From NCBI RefSeq assembly GCF_015350905.1, contig NZ_JADKRZ010000006.1:248001-312000 (forward strand): 64,000 nucleotides of DNA, read 5' to 3'. The notes beneath the pieces were generated by a model. That model saw only the letters and a program-made list of their open reading frames with translations. It did not search any database and was not told the DNA's origin. Both the position numbers and the translations under genes were made by a program. Shown piece by piece: positions 1-9,264 of this stretch. Numbering within the stretch: position 1 is the first letter of the stretch; the number at the start of each line of letters is the position of its first letter. The stretch is from Curtobacterium sp. VKM Ac-2865. Lineage in GTDB: Bacteria > Actinomycetota > Actinomycetes > Actinomycetales > Microbacteriaceae.

Positions 1-1
1 G

Positions 2-742
<741 letters not shown>

Positions 743-760
743 TCCCGGTCGATCGACCAT

Positions 761-802
761 GACGAACGCCCCACGACTCCTGTGAGTCGTGGGGCGTTCG
801 TC
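761..802. terminator. Bidirectional terminator hairpin
   Basis: A perfect 19-bp inverted repeat (761-779 and 784-802) with a 4-nt loop lies between two convergent genes, the Rpf-LysM gene and the LCP gene. One arm reads GACGAACGCCCCACGACTC. Its position between two 3' ends fits a terminator that serves both. Confidence 0.85.
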
Positions 803-812
803 GTCCGCTCGG

Positions 813-1832
813 TCAGTCGTGCGGGTTGCTCGCGAGCCAGCGTTCGAGGTCGTCGGACCGCAGCGACGCGCTCAGCGACTGCACGGCGCCGGTGTTGACG
901 GTGACGTAGGACTGGCCGTCGGGCGAGGTCCCGCCGCCGGCGGTCGGCATCGTGAACGTGTGGAGGTCGTCGGCGCGGACGTCGCGCAGGGACCAGCCGA
1001 GGTCGACCAGCGTGCGGAACGTCAGGCCGGGGTCGACTGCCAGGTACTTGCTCGTCGCGCTGACGAAGTCCTGGATCCGCCCCGGGTTCGTCGCGGTGTC
1101 CTTCGACAGGAGCCCGTCGACGATGCCGCGCATGAACGCCTGCTGGTTGCGCACCCGGGTGTGGTCGGCATCTGCGAAGGCGTACCGCGTCCGGACGAAC
1201 GCCAGTGCCTGTTCGCCGTCGAGGTGGTTCGGGCCGGCGACGATCTGGTGCGCGTCCGGTCCGCGGGTCGTGAAGGCCTGCGGGGAGTCGACGGTGACGC
1301 CCCCGAGCGCGTCCGTCATCCCCCGGAACCCGGCGAAGTCGATCTCGGCGACGTGGTCGATCCGGATGTCGAGGAGCTGCTCGACGGTCTGCACCGTGAG
1401 GGGGATCCCGCCCCAGGAGTAGGCGGCGTTGATCTTCGCCGTGCCGTGGCCGGGGACGTCGACCCACGAGTCGCGCATGATCGACATCAGGTACACGGCC
1501 TTCCGGTCCGCCGGCACGTGGGCGAGCATCAGCGTGTCGGAGCGACCGCCCTGCGCCCCGTCGTCGTCCGCTCCGGAACCCGCGCGGGAGTCGGACCCGA
1601 TGAGCAGGACGTTCTCCGCGCCCGCGGTGGCGGCCGGGCGCGCGCCGCCGGGGAAGGCGTCGGTGATGGTCTCGGTCTCGCGGTCGTAGCTCCTGGCGAG
1701 GCCGCCGATGAAGAGGCTCGCGACGACGGCGATCACGCCCGCGATCCCGACGAGGGACCCGACCGTGGCGACGAGCGCGACGAGGAACGGACGGCGACGG
1801 CGGGCAGGTCGTGCGGAACGGCGGCCGGACAT
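813..1832 (-). CDS. LytR-CpsA-Psr family cell-wall ligase
   Basis: A 339-residue LCP protein. It has a short Arg-rich cytoplasmic tail, one membrane segment (about 16-42) and an extracellular LCP domain with the typical patterns LIGSDSRAG, RSDTLMLAHV, SIMRDSWVDVPG and KINAAYSWGG. LCP proteins transfer undecaprenyl-linked polymers (arabinogalactan, teichoic acid or capsule) onto peptidoglycan. The conserved Asp and Arg residues of the phosphate-binding pocket appear intact. It lacks the LytR_C domain carried by the paralogue at 5282-6772. AGGAG precedes the ATG. It is monocistronic and convergent with the Rpf gene. Confidence 0.9.
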   Translation of the reverse strand: MSGRRSARPARRRRPFLVALVATVGSLVGIAGVIAVVASLFIGGLARSYDRETETITDAFPGGARPAATAGAENVLLIGSDSRAGSGADDDGAQGGRSDTLMLAHVPADRKAVYLMSIMRDSWVDVPGHGTAKINAAYSWGGIPLTVQTVEQLLDIRIDHVAEIDFAGFRGMTDALGGVTVDSPQAFTTRGPDAHQIVAGPNHLDGEQALAFVRTRYAFADADHTRVRNQQAFMRGIVDGLLSKDTATNPGRIQDFVSATSKYLAVDPGLTFRTLVDLGWSLRDVRADDLHTFTMPTAGGGTSPDGQSYVTVNTGAVQSLSASLRSDDLERWLASNPHD

Positions 1833-1910
1833 GCGGACTCCTGGGTTCGGGCCGGCCCTGGCGCCGACTCAGTCCAGTCTATCGCATGTGGTATTTCAAC
1901 GGTGATGTGG

Positions 1911-2309
1911 TCAGGACCTGTGGAGGATCCGCCCGAGTGCTTCTCGGAGCTGCGGGTCGTCGGGCAGGACCTCGCGTTCGATGTGCCTGGCGGTGTCCCA
2001 CATCGCGCGGCCGTGGTCCGTCACCGTCACCACCCGACGACGCCGGTCGTCCGGGTGCTCGGTGCGCTCGACCATCCCGTCGCGCTCGAGCCGTTCCAGG
2101 GTGCGCGACATCGTCTGGGGCTGGACCCGCGCTGCACGGGCGAGGGTGTCGGCGCCGGTGGGGCCGGTCCGGATCAGGATGTCGATCGCGATCAGCGCCG
2201 CGTGCTGCAGGCCGATCGCCCGGAGTCGTTCGTCCCAGTCCCGTTCGACCGACCGCGCTGCCGCGGCGAGCAGCCGCCCGAGGGGCCACTCGGCGGGGGC
2301 GTCGTCCAT
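1911..2309 (-). CDS. MarR family regulator
   Basis: A 132-residue winged-helix regulator. The HTH lies around ADTLARAARVQPQTMSRTL and the wing has the MarR signature HPDDRRRRVVTVTDHG. It is divergent from an MMPL exporter gene and is probably its repressor (inference from context). A -10-like box TAGACT (plus-strand 2316-2321) ends 6 nt before the ATG, so the transcript is probably leaderless. A 14-bp palindrome at 2360-2373 in the shared promoter region is the likely operator for both genes. The ligand is unknown. Confidence 0.88.
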   Translation of the reverse strand: MDDAPAEWPLGRLLAAAARSVERDWDERLRAIGLQHAALIAIDILIRTGPTGADTLARAARVQPQTMSRTLERLERDGMVERTEHPDDRRRRVVTVTDHGRAMWDTARHIEREVLPDDPQLREALGRILHRS

Positions 2310-2359
2310 GGGGGGAGTCTACGGTCGCGCGGTCGGTGTTCCGGGCCGTCCCTCAAGTA

Positions 2360-2373
2360 GTCAGCATGCTGAC
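2360..2373. promoter_or_regulatory. Candidate MarR operator
   Basis: Perfect 14-bp palindrome GTCAGCATGCTGAC between the divergent MarR and MMPL genes, ending 8 nt before the MMPL -10 box (TACGCT, 2382-2387). Size and placement fit a MarR dimer blocking the promoter. That MarR binds here is inferred. Confidence 0.65.
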
Positions 2374-2381
2374 GATCCGTG

Positions 2382-2387
2382 TACGCT
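2382..2387 (+). promoter_or_regulatory. Leaderless -10 box of the MMPL gene
   Basis: TACGCT is followed by 7 nt and then the GTG start of the MMPL gene. This spacing places the transcription start at the start codon. Confidence 0.55.
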
Positions 2388-2394
2388 CACCGAC

Positions 2395-4536
2395 GTGTCC
2401 CGCTTCCTCCGCATCGTGGTCCCCGCAGTCGTGATCGTCGTCTGGCTCGTCGTGGCCGCGATCGGCGGCCCCTTCTTCGGCCGCGTCTCCGAGGTCTCCA
2501 CGAACGACCAGACCTCGTTCCTGCCGGCATCGGCGGACGCGACGGCGGTGCAGGAACGCGCCGCGGCCTTCCGCGACGAGACCGGAGCCCCCGCGGTCAT
2601 CGTGCTCGAGCGCGACGGCGGGCTGCGGGACGGTGACTCCGCCGCCGCGACGACCCTGGTCGACCGCCTCGCCGACCGCTCCGACGTCGACGCGGTCAGC
2701 CCACCGATCCCGAGCAGGGACGGGGACGCCGTCGAGATCGTCGCGACGCTGACGAGCGCGGCCGACACGGGGACCGCGGTCACGGCGATCCGGACCACCG
2801 TGGACGACGCGCTGCCCGACGGCCTGCGCGGGTACGTGACCGGTCCTGCCGTTTTCACCGCCGACCTCACCGAGGCCTTCGCCGGCATCGACGGCATCCT
2901 GCTCGGCGTCGCACTGGCCGCCGTGTTCGTGATCCTGGTCGTCGTCTACCGCTCACCGCTCCTGCCCTTCCTGGTGCTCGGGACGGCGACGTTCGCCCTG
3001 ACCGCGTCGATCCTCGTCGTGTGGGCGCTCGCGAAGGCCGACGTCGTCACGGTCAACGGGCAGGTGCAGGGCATCCTGTCGATCCTCGTCATCGGCGCTG
3101 CGACGGACTACGCGCTCCTCTACACGTCCCGGTACCGGGAGGCCCTCCGCGACCACAGCACCGGGTGGGACGCGACGAAGGCAGCGCTCCGCGGCAGCCT
3201 CGAGCCGGTCCTGGCGTCCGGCGGCACCGTCATCGTGGGTGTGCTCTGCCTGCTGCTGTCCGACCTCAACTCGAACAAGGCGCTCGGACCGGTCGCCGCG
3301 ATCGGCGTCGCCTTCAGCGTGCTCGCCGCACTGACGCTGCTGCCGGCGCTCCTGCTCGTGTTCCGCCGGGCCGCGTTCTGGCCGCTCCGACCGGCGTACG
3401 GCAGCGAGCACCCCGTCGTCACCGGGCCCGACGCCCGCGGGCTCTGGGCTCGGGTCGGCCGCCTCGTCGCACGACGCTCGCGGGTCGTGTGGGTCGTCTG
3501 CACGGTCGGGCTGTTGGTGATGGGGGCCGGCCTGATCGGACTCCGGGCCGACGGGGTCCCGCAGAGCGACCTGGTGATCGGGCAGTCCCAGGCGCGCGAC
3601 GGTCAGGCCGTGCTCGCGGACCACTTCCCCGCGGGGTCCGGCAGCCCGGCGCAGGTGCTCGGCGACGCGGACCGGCTCGACGCGCTCGCCACGGCCGTCG
3701 CGGGCGTGCGCGGGGTCGACGACGTGGTCGCGGTCGCGAAGGACTCGCCGACGGGCACGGTGCCGGTGGGCGACGGGGCCCAGGGGACCCAGGGCGCCGG
3801 GGTGCCGGGTGCCGATGCCCGGCCGACGGTGTCCGACGGGCAGGTGCTCCTGCAGGCGACGCTGTCGGACGCAGCGGACTCCCCGGCCGCCGAGCAGACC
3901 GTCCGCGACCTCCGCACCGAGGTCGAACGGGCGGACCCGGGAGCGCTCGTCGGGGGCGTGACGGCGACGGCGATCGACACGAACGACACCGGCATCCGTG
4001 ACCGTACGTTGATCATCCCCGTCGTCCTGGTCGTGATCCTGCTCATCCTGATGCTGCTGCTCCGGAGCGTGGTGGCCCCGCTCGTGCTCATCGGCAGCGT
4101 GATCGTGTCCTTCGCCGCGGCGCTCGGGGTCGGCGCGCTCGTGTTCGACCACGTCTTCCACTTCCCGGGGGCCGACCCGGCCGTGCCGCTGTACTCGTTC
4201 GTCTTCCTGGTGGCGCTCGGGGTGGACTACAACATCTTCCTCATGACCCGGGTCCGCGAGGAGTCCCTGCGCGTCGGCCCGCGGGAAGGCGTCCTGCGGG
4301 GGCTCGGCGTCACCGGCGGTGTCATCACCTCGGCCGGGGTGGTGCTCGCCGCCACCTTCGCCGCCCTCGGGGTGATCCCGATCCTGTTCCTCGTGCAGAT
4401 CGCGTTCGTGGTCGCGTTCGGCGTCCTGCTCGACACCGTGGTGGTCCGGTCGCTGCTCGTGCCGGCGATCGTCCACGACCTCGGTCGGCACGCGTGGTGG
4501 CCATCGCGCCTCTCGCGCCGACCGGGTGACATGTGA
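2395..4536 (+). CDS. MMPL family transporter
   Basis: A 713-residue RND-type exporter of the MmpL/YdfJ type. It has an N-terminal membrane helix (about 5-22), a periplasmic domain to about 165, a block of six helices including the signature GAATDYALLYTSRYRE, a second extracytoplasmic domain (about 375-530), and a second helix block with GVDYNIFLMTRVRE. The two Asp-Tyr pairs belong to the proton-relay helices. Substrates are usually lipids or hydrophobic toxins; here unknown. The GTG at 2395 is chosen because the reading frame upstream overlaps the MarR gene and is charged, while the first helix begins right after this GTG. A -10 box sits 7 nt upstream. It is divergent from MarR, its probable regulator. 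Confidence 0.9.
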   Translation: MSRFLRIVVPAVVIVVWLVVAAIGGPFFGRVSEVSTNDQTSFLPASADATAVQERAAAFRDETGAPAVIVLERDGGLRDGDSAAATTLVDRLADRSDVDAVSPPIPSRDGDAVEIVATLTSAADTGTAVTAIRTTVDDALPDGLRGYVTGPAVFTADLTEAFAGIDGILLGVALAAVFVILVVVYRSPLLPFLVLGTATFALTASILVVWALAKADVVTVNGQVQGILSILVIGAATDYALLYTSRYREALRDHSTGWDATKAALRGSLEPVLASGGTVIVGVLCLLLSDLNSNKALGPVAAIGVAFSVLAALTLLPALLLVFRRAAFWPLRPAYGSEHPVVTGPDARGLWARVGRLVARRSRVVWVVCTVGLLVMGAGLIGLRADGVPQSDLVIGQSQARDGQAVLADHFPAGSGSPAQVLGDADRLDALATAVAGVRGVDDVVAVAKDSPTGTVPVGDGAQGTQGAGVPGADARPTVSDGQVLLQATLSDAADSPAAEQTVRDLRTEVERADPGALVGGVTATAIDTNDTGIRDRTLIIPVVLVVILLILMLLLRSVVAPLVLIGSVIVSFAAALGVGALVFDHVFHFPGADPAVPLYSFVFLVALGVDYNIFLMTRVREESLRVGPREGVLRGLGVTGGVITSAGVVLAATFAALGVIPILFLVQIAFVVAFGVLLDTVVVRSLLVPAIVHDLGRHAWWPSRLSRRPGDM

Positions 4537-4548
4537 CACGCTGAGACC

Positions 4549-5199
4549 ATGCCAGTTCCCTCGACGCAGCCAGCAGCCGAGCGCAAGCTCCTCCGAGACA
4601 CCGTGCAGGACAAGATCCGCGACGCGATCATGGACGGCACGCTCGAGCCGGGGGAGCGGCTCAACGACGACGACCTGATCGCCTGGCTCGGCGTCTCCCG
4701 CACCCCCATCCGCGAAGCACTCGCCGAGCTGGCACGCGCCGGGTTGATCGAGATGGCGCCGAACCGCTACACCCGGGTCGCAGCACCCACCTCCGCCGAG
4801 CTGCTCGACGCCTACCGGACGCTCGGCGTCATCTACGGCGGTGTGGTCCGCCTGGCGGTGCCGCGCTTCACCGACTCCGAGCGGAAGAAGATCGTCGGGA
4901 TGCTCGACGACGTGACCACGCGGATCAGCAGGGACGAGATCGGCGCGGTCGCCCAGAACGGCACGGACATCTACGCGATGTGGGCCGACGCCTGCGGCAA
5001 CCCGTCGCTCGCGCAGCTCTGCCGGTCCACGACGGACGGGCTCGCGTTCAAGCTGCGCGTGCCCGAGCTCGCCGACCTGGTGCCGGCCGAGGTCATCCTG
5101 CCTGAGCTGGCGAAGCTCAAGGCCGCGGTGAGCGCGAAGGACCCGATCGCAGCGGAGCTCGCCATGGAGGCCGTGCACCTGCTCCCGACGCGCGGCTGA
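4549..5199 (+). CDS. GntR family regulator (FadR-like)
   Basis: A 216-residue regulator. The N-terminal winged helix is typical of GntR proteins (GTLEPGERLNDDDLIAWLGVS followed by RTPIREALAELARAGL). A C-terminal all-helical FCD-like ligand domain follows. It starts 12 nt after the MMPL stop, so read-through is possible, but CACGCT 6 nt before the ATG resembles the local leaderless -10 boxes. Neighbouring genes give no clue to its ligand. It could regulate itself or a distant target. Confidence 0.85.
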   Translation: MPVPSTQPAAERKLLRDTVQDKIRDAIMDGTLEPGERLNDDDLIAWLGVSRTPIREALAELARAGLIEMAPNRYTRVAAPTSAELLDAYRTLGVIYGGVVRLAVPRFTDSERKKIVGMLDDVTTRISRDEIGAVAQNGTDIYAMWADACGNPSLAQLCRSTTDGLAFKLRVPELADLVPAEVILPELAKLKAAVSAKDPIAAELAMEAVHLLPTRG

Positions 5200-5269
5200 C
5201 CGACCCGACGCCGGACCCGCGCCTGAGTGGTTCGCAGGCGGATCCCACACTCGTCGCACGGTCACCGGT

Positions 5270-5275
5270 TATCGT
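5270..5275 (+). promoter_or_regulatory. Leaderless -10 box of the second LCP gene
   Basis: TATCGT is followed by 6 nt and the GTG start at 5282. There is no Shine-Dalgarno sequence in between. Confidence 0.6.
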
Positions 5276-5281
5276 GCTGCA

Positions 5282-6772
5282 GTGACGAGCGAACCCCGAG
5301 AGACGACCGTGCGCCGCCGTGGTGGCGCCGTGCCGCCCCGCCACGGCCGCCAGAAGCGTGGCGCAGGAGTGGTCTTCCCCGCCGTCGCAGGCGTGCTGAC
5401 CATGGCGCTGCTGCTCAGCGGCGGGTACGCGGCGTACGCCTACAACCGCCTGTCGGGCGGCGTGACCCGGATCGACGCGATCGCCGGCAACACGCCTGCC
5501 AAGGACGACGTGGACGGCACCGCGCAGAACATCCTGCTCGTCGGCGACGACCACCGTCCCGACAACGCGACGCCCGAGCAGATGGCGGAGCTCAGCACGG
5601 AGTCGGACGGCGGTGCGACCAACACCGACACGATGATCGTCCTGCACATCAACGCCGACGGCACGCAGGCGACGATGATGTCCTTCCCGCGGGACTCGTG
5701 GGTCGACATCCCGGGCGTTGGCAAGGGCAAGCTCAACAGCGCGTTCCACTACGGCACGCTCAACGGCGGCGGCGACACCGGCGGGGCGAAGCTGCTCATC
5801 CAGACGATCCAGGACCTCAGCGGCCTGACCATCGACCACTACGTCCGGGTCTCGCTGCTCGGCTTCTACCAGGTGGTCAAGGAACTCGGCCCGGTACAGG
5901 TCTGCCTGAACCAGGCGGCGAAGGACAAGGACTCCGGCGTCGACCTGCCAGCGGGTCTGTCCACGCTCGACGCCAAGCAGGCACTGTCCTTCGTCCGGCA
6001 GCGCAAGGGCCTGCCGAACGGCGACCTCGACCGCAGCGTCCGTCAGCAGTACTTCCTGTCCCAGGAGGCCCGCAAGGTCCTCTCCGCCGGCACCCTGCTC
6101 AACCCGGTGAAGATGGGGAACATCCTCGGTGCCGTCGGGGGCTCCATCCAGACGGACACCGACCTCATCTCGCTGGCGTCGCAGCTGCGGAACCTGCGGC
6201 CGGCGAACATCCAGTCCGCCACGATCCCGACCCTCGGCACCCCGACCATCTACCCGAACGGCTACGCCGTCTCCATCGTCGAGGTGGACACCGTCGGGCT
6301 CCCCGCGTTCGTGCAGGGCCTCGTCGGTGAGCCGGAGGCCTACACCAAGGCGGCCGCCGCGCAGCCCGCGTCCACGACGGTCACCGTGCTGAACGGCAGC
6401 GGGACCACCGGTGCGGCCACGAACGCCGGCGGCGTGCTGAGCGCGCGCGGCTTCCAGGTCGGGGCCCCGGGCTCGTCGGACACCACGAAGACGACCCTGG
6501 TGCGGTACCCGGCGGGCATGGAGGCCCAGGCGAAGGCCGTCGCCGCGGTGGTGCCCGGGGCGGTCGCCGTGCGCTCCACGACGGTCACCGGCGTCCAGCT
6601 CGTCCTCGGCACGGACGGCAAGACCGTGCAGCCGGTCGCCGCGGCACCGGCTCCCGCAGCCAGTGCGGCGCCCGATGCCGAGCCGGCTCCCGCCCAGTCG
6701 GAGTCCTCCGAGCCCGCTCCGTCGTCGACCGACGTCAAGAGCTACGGCAAGGACGGCGTCTGCATCAACTGA
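5282..6772 (+). CDS. LCP family protein with LytR_C domain
   Basis: A 496-residue LytR-CpsA-Psr protein. It has a basic cytoplasmic N-terminus, a membrane helix (about 28-52) and an extracellular LCP domain (about 80-260) with ILLVGDDHRP, NTDTMIVLHI, SFPRDSWVDIPG and KLNSAFHYG. A LytR_C domain (about 360-450, TVTVLNGSGTTGAA) and an Ala/Pro/Ser-rich tail follow. The expected activity is ligation of glycopolymers to peptidoglycan. This longer form is typical of actinobacterial LCP enzymes. The GTG start is supported by a -10 box 6 nt upstream. A metal-dependent hydrolase gene starts 17 nt downstream. Confidence 0.9.
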   Translation: MTSEPRETTVRRRGGAVPPRHGRQKRGAGVVFPAVAGVLTMALLLSGGYAAYAYNRLSGGVTRIDAIAGNTPAKDDVDGTAQNILLVGDDHRPDNATPEQMAELSTESDGGATNTDTMIVLHINADGTQATMMSFPRDSWVDIPGVGKGKLNSAFHYGTLNGGGDTGGAKLLIQTIQDLSGLTIDHYVRVSLLGFYQVVKELGPVQVCLNQAAKDKDSGVDLPAGLSTLDAKQALSFVRQRKGLPNGDLDRSVRQQYFLSQEARKVLSAGTLLNPVKMGNILGAVGGSIQTDTDLISLASQLRNLRPANIQSATIPTLGTPTIYPNGYAVSIVEVDTVGLPAFVQGLVGEPEAYTKAAAAQPASTTVTVLNGSGTTGAATNAGGVLSARGFQVGAPGSSDTTKTTLVRYPAGMEAQAKAVAAVVPGAVAVRSTTVTGVQLVLGTDGKTVQPVAAAPAPAASAAPDAEPAPAQSESSEPAPSSTDVKSYGKDGVCIN

Positions 6773-6788
6773 CGGGTACGGTCGACGG

Positions 6789-7571
6789 GTGGACACCGCA
6801 GGCCGCCCGATCACCCTGATGACCTACAACGTGAAGAACCCCGACCCGGCGCGGAACTGGCCGGCCCGGGTCCCCGTGGTGCTGGACGTGATCCGGCGCA
6901 ACGACCCCGACCTGCTGTGCGTGCAGGAGGCCTTCGACCACCAGATGGACGACCTGCGGCAGGGACTGCCCGGGTACACCGCCATCGGGCAAGGCCGCGA
7001 GGGCGGCACGGGCGGTGAGCACGCGGCCGTCTTCTTCCGCACGAGCCGGTTCCGCCCGGACGAGGACGGCTCCTTCTGGCTCTCCGACACCCCGGACGAG
7101 CCGGCGTCGAACACCTGGGGCAGCGTCTACCCGCGCATCGCCAACCACGTGCGCTTCCTCGACGCCGAGGGGCCGACGTTCACGCTCCTGACCACGCACC
7201 TCGACCACGAGCCGAACCAGCACGGCGACGAGGTCCGCGGCCGCAGCGCCGCCCTCATCGTCGAACGTCTGGCCGGGGTGAACGGCCCCGTCGTCGTCGC
7301 GGGGGACTGCAACGAGCCCGCCGGGACGGGGACCGCGTCACGCGTGTTCGCCGACGCCGGGTACTCGGACGCCTGGACGGTGGCGGGCGACCCCGACGAC
7401 CGGACGGCGACCTACAACGACTGGGAGCCGCCGGTGGACTCCGGGGAGCGCATCGACTGGGTCCTGACGAAGGACGTCGCCGGCGTGGACCGGGTGCGCA
7501 TCGACCACGACGGGCCGGAGACCTGGTTCGCGAGCGACCACTTCCCGGTCATCGCGACCCTGCGCATGTGA
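6789..7571 (+). CDS. Endonuclease/exonuclease/phosphatase family hydrolase
   Basis: A 260-residue EEP-fold enzyme. The order of motifs fits the DNase I-like superfamily: MTYNVKN (metal-binding Asn), LLCVQEAF (Glu), TTHLDHE, VAGDCNEP (Asp-x-Asn) and the C-terminal SDHFPVIATL (Asp-His). All catalytic positions look intact. Members act on DNA, phosphoinositides or sphingomyelin, so the substrate cannot be named. No signal peptide is visible, so it is probably cytoplasmic. The GTG at 6789, 17 nt after the LCP stop, is used because conserved sequence (PITLMTYNVK) begins just after it. Confidence 0.85.
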   Translation: MDTAGRPITLMTYNVKNPDPARNWPARVPVVLDVIRRNDPDLLCVQEAFDHQMDDLRQGLPGYTAIGQGREGGTGGEHAAVFFRTSRFRPDEDGSFWLSDTPDEPASNTWGSVYPRIANHVRFLDAEGPTFTLLTTHLDHEPNQHGDEVRGRSAALIVERLAGVNGPVVVAGDCNEPAGTGTASRVFADAGYSDAWTVAGDPDDRTATYNDWEPPVDSGERIDWVLTKDVAGVDRVRIDHDGPETWFASDHFPVIATLRM

Positions 7572-7641
7572 CCCACGGTCGGGCCTGACGGCCTGCGCCT
7601 GACGGCCCGCGCCCCTCGGCCTGCGCCGAGCGGCAGTGGGC

Positions 7642-8355
7642 TCAGCAGCCCCGCGTCGCGTGCACGGGCATCGGCGAGCCGATCACCGTGACCGTCGTGC
7701 CGTCGGTGAGTGCCGAGACACCGTTCGTGCCGGCACCGCGGCGGTCGGAGTGCCAGCCCTCCTCGAGCAGGACCTGCCAGGCCTCGGCGTCGTCGGAGCC
7801 GAGTGACTCGCGGGCGTCGGCGTCGGTGTCGTGGATCCGGTCCTCGGCGTCGTCGCCGACCTGGACGCCGTGCGGGCCACGGAGCTCCACGAGGTCGCCA
7901 GCGCGGGTGCGGACCTCGTCGCGGAGGACCCGGACCTCCACCGAGTTGCCGAGCGGTGACGGCGTGGCCAGTGCGGCGACGCGGACGGCACCGCCCCACG
8001 TGGAGGTCGTGCTGGCCGGGAAGCAGCGGCCACCGTCGCCCTCGGCGGTCTGGGAGCGGGACGGTGTGCCGAGCAGCCGCGTGAGCAGCCGGACCGTCGT
8101 GCCGGCGTCTCGCATCGAGGCGACCGCGACGGTCCGGCGGCCGTCACGGAGCGTGATCGCCTCGGCGTCGAGCTCGATGGCGTCCACCCGCTTGAGACGG
8201 CTGCTGGGGACCCACGTGGCGCTCGGCGACGGCGTGAGCTCGGCGGCGGCAGCACGGTCGTCGGGGGCGGACACCCGTGCGAGGTCGGCCGACGTCACGC
8301 CCGCCACGAGGGCGAGCGCGGCGGTGCCGAGCACGAGCAGGGTCCGAGGAGTCAC
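7642..8355 (-). CDS. Secreted protein of unknown function
   Basis: I do not recognise this 237-residue protein. It starts with a clear signal peptide or anchor (MTPRTLLVLGTAALALVAGV). The rest is a soluble, Asp/Arg-rich region with alternating beta-type and loop segments. Two Cys residues, one central (about residue 110) and one at the very C-terminus, may form a disulphide. It stands alone between the EEP hydrolase (convergent) and the GntR/UTRA operon (divergent). Confidence 0.6.
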   Translation of the reverse strand: MTPRTLLVLGTAALALVAGVTSADLARVSAPDDRAAAAELTPSPSATWVPSSRLKRVDAIELDAEAITLRDGRRTVAVASMRDAGTTVRLLTRLLGTPSRSQTAEGDGGRCFPASTTSTWGGAVRVAALATPSPLGNSVEVRVLRDEVRTRAGDLVELRGPHGVQVGDDAEDRIHDTDADARESLGSDDAEAWQVLLEEGWHSDRRGAGTNGVSALTDGTTVTVIGSPMPVHATRGC

Positions 8356-8503
8356 CCGTCGACGGTACGACCAGGGCGACGACTGCGCGACGGGTGTTAC
8401 CGAATCGGAGCCGGGCCGTCACCGGACCGTGACCTTCGTGGCGGAGGCGGGACGAGCCTCCCGACCGCTCGTGAAGTGGCTCTTCCTGGACTGGACAGGT
8501 CTT

Positions 8504-8513
8504 GTACATGTAC
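8504..8513. promoter_or_regulatory. Candidate GntR operator on a leaderless promoter
   Basis: The 10-bp palindrome GTACATGTAC overlaps the -10 box TACCGT (8511-8516), which ends 7 nt before the ATG of the GntR/UTRA gene. A repressor bound here would cover the -10 and the transcription start. Autoregulation is inferred. Confidence 0.6.
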
Positions 8514-8523
8514 CGTTGTCCCC

Positions 8524-9264
8524 ATGCCCGTCTCATCGAAGCGACGCCTCGTCGCCGACGCCCTGCGCGACGCGATCGGCACCGGTCAGTACGGCCCCGG
8601 TGAGCGGTTGCCGGGTGAGCACGAGCTGGCCGAGCGGTTCTCGGTCAGCCGAGGCACCGTCCGCGCGGCGCTCGCCGACCTGGCCGACGACGAGTACATC
8701 GCCACCCACGGCGGCATCGGGTCGGTCGTGACCTTCGACGGCGCAGCCCTCGACCCGCGTGCCGGCTGGGCGCGGTCCATCGCCGGCAGCGGCGCCGAGG
8801 TGCGGGCCGTCACGCTCCGGATCGAGCGGGTCGTCGACCCGGAGCTCGCCAGCGTCGTCGGAGCCGACCCCGAGCTGGTCGCGGTCGACCGCGTGCGGTC
8901 GGTCGTCGACGGTCCGGCGGTCTCCTACGAGCGGAGCCTGGTCCCACGCGTCGGCCGACTGGACCGAGCCGTCGAGGACGGCCTGGTCGACGGGTCCCTC
9001 AGCGCCACGATCGCCGCCGCCGGCCTCGTCCCCGCCCGCGCCGAGCAGTGGATCGACGTCCGTCCGCTCGACGAGTCCGAGGCCCTCGTGCTGGGTCGCG
9101 ACGCCGGCACGCCCTTCCTGCACAGCCGACGGGTGTCGAGGTCGGCCGGGGGCGCGTTCGTCGAGGCCGTCGACAGCCTGCTCGACCCCGACCGGTTCCG
9201 GATCCACATGCGGTTCGGCCAGCCGTCCGCAGCCCCGAAGACACGACAGGACACCACCCGATGA
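8524..9264 (+). CDS. GntR/UTRA (HutC subfamily) regulator
   Basis: A 246-residue regulator. The N-terminal GntR winged helix (about 1-70) includes GPGERLPGEHELAERFSVS and RGTVRAALADL. The C-terminal UTRA effector domain (about 90-235) shows SYERSLVP and the late HSRRVSRSAGG..EAVDSLLDPDRFR pattern. UTRA domains bind small metabolites such as sugars, nucleosides or histidine breakdown products. It is the first gene of an operon with an ADP-ribosylglycohydrolase (ATGA overlap), a permease and a PfkB kinase, and probably senses their substrate. The E. coli counterpart in gene content is YegW. The ATG is chosen because it is 7 nt from a -10 box. Confidence 0.88.
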   Translation: MPVSSKRRLVADALRDAIGTGQYGPGERLPGEHELAERFSVSRGTVRAALADLADDEYIATHGGIGSVVTFDGAALDPRAGWARSIAGSGAEVRAVTLRIERVVDPELASVVGADPELVAVDRVRSVVDGPAVSYERSLVPRVGRLDRAVEDGLVDGSLSATIAAAGLVPARAEQWIDVRPLDESEALVLGRDAGTPFLHSRRVSRSAGGAFVEAVDSLLDPDRFRIHMRFGQPSAAPKTRQDTTR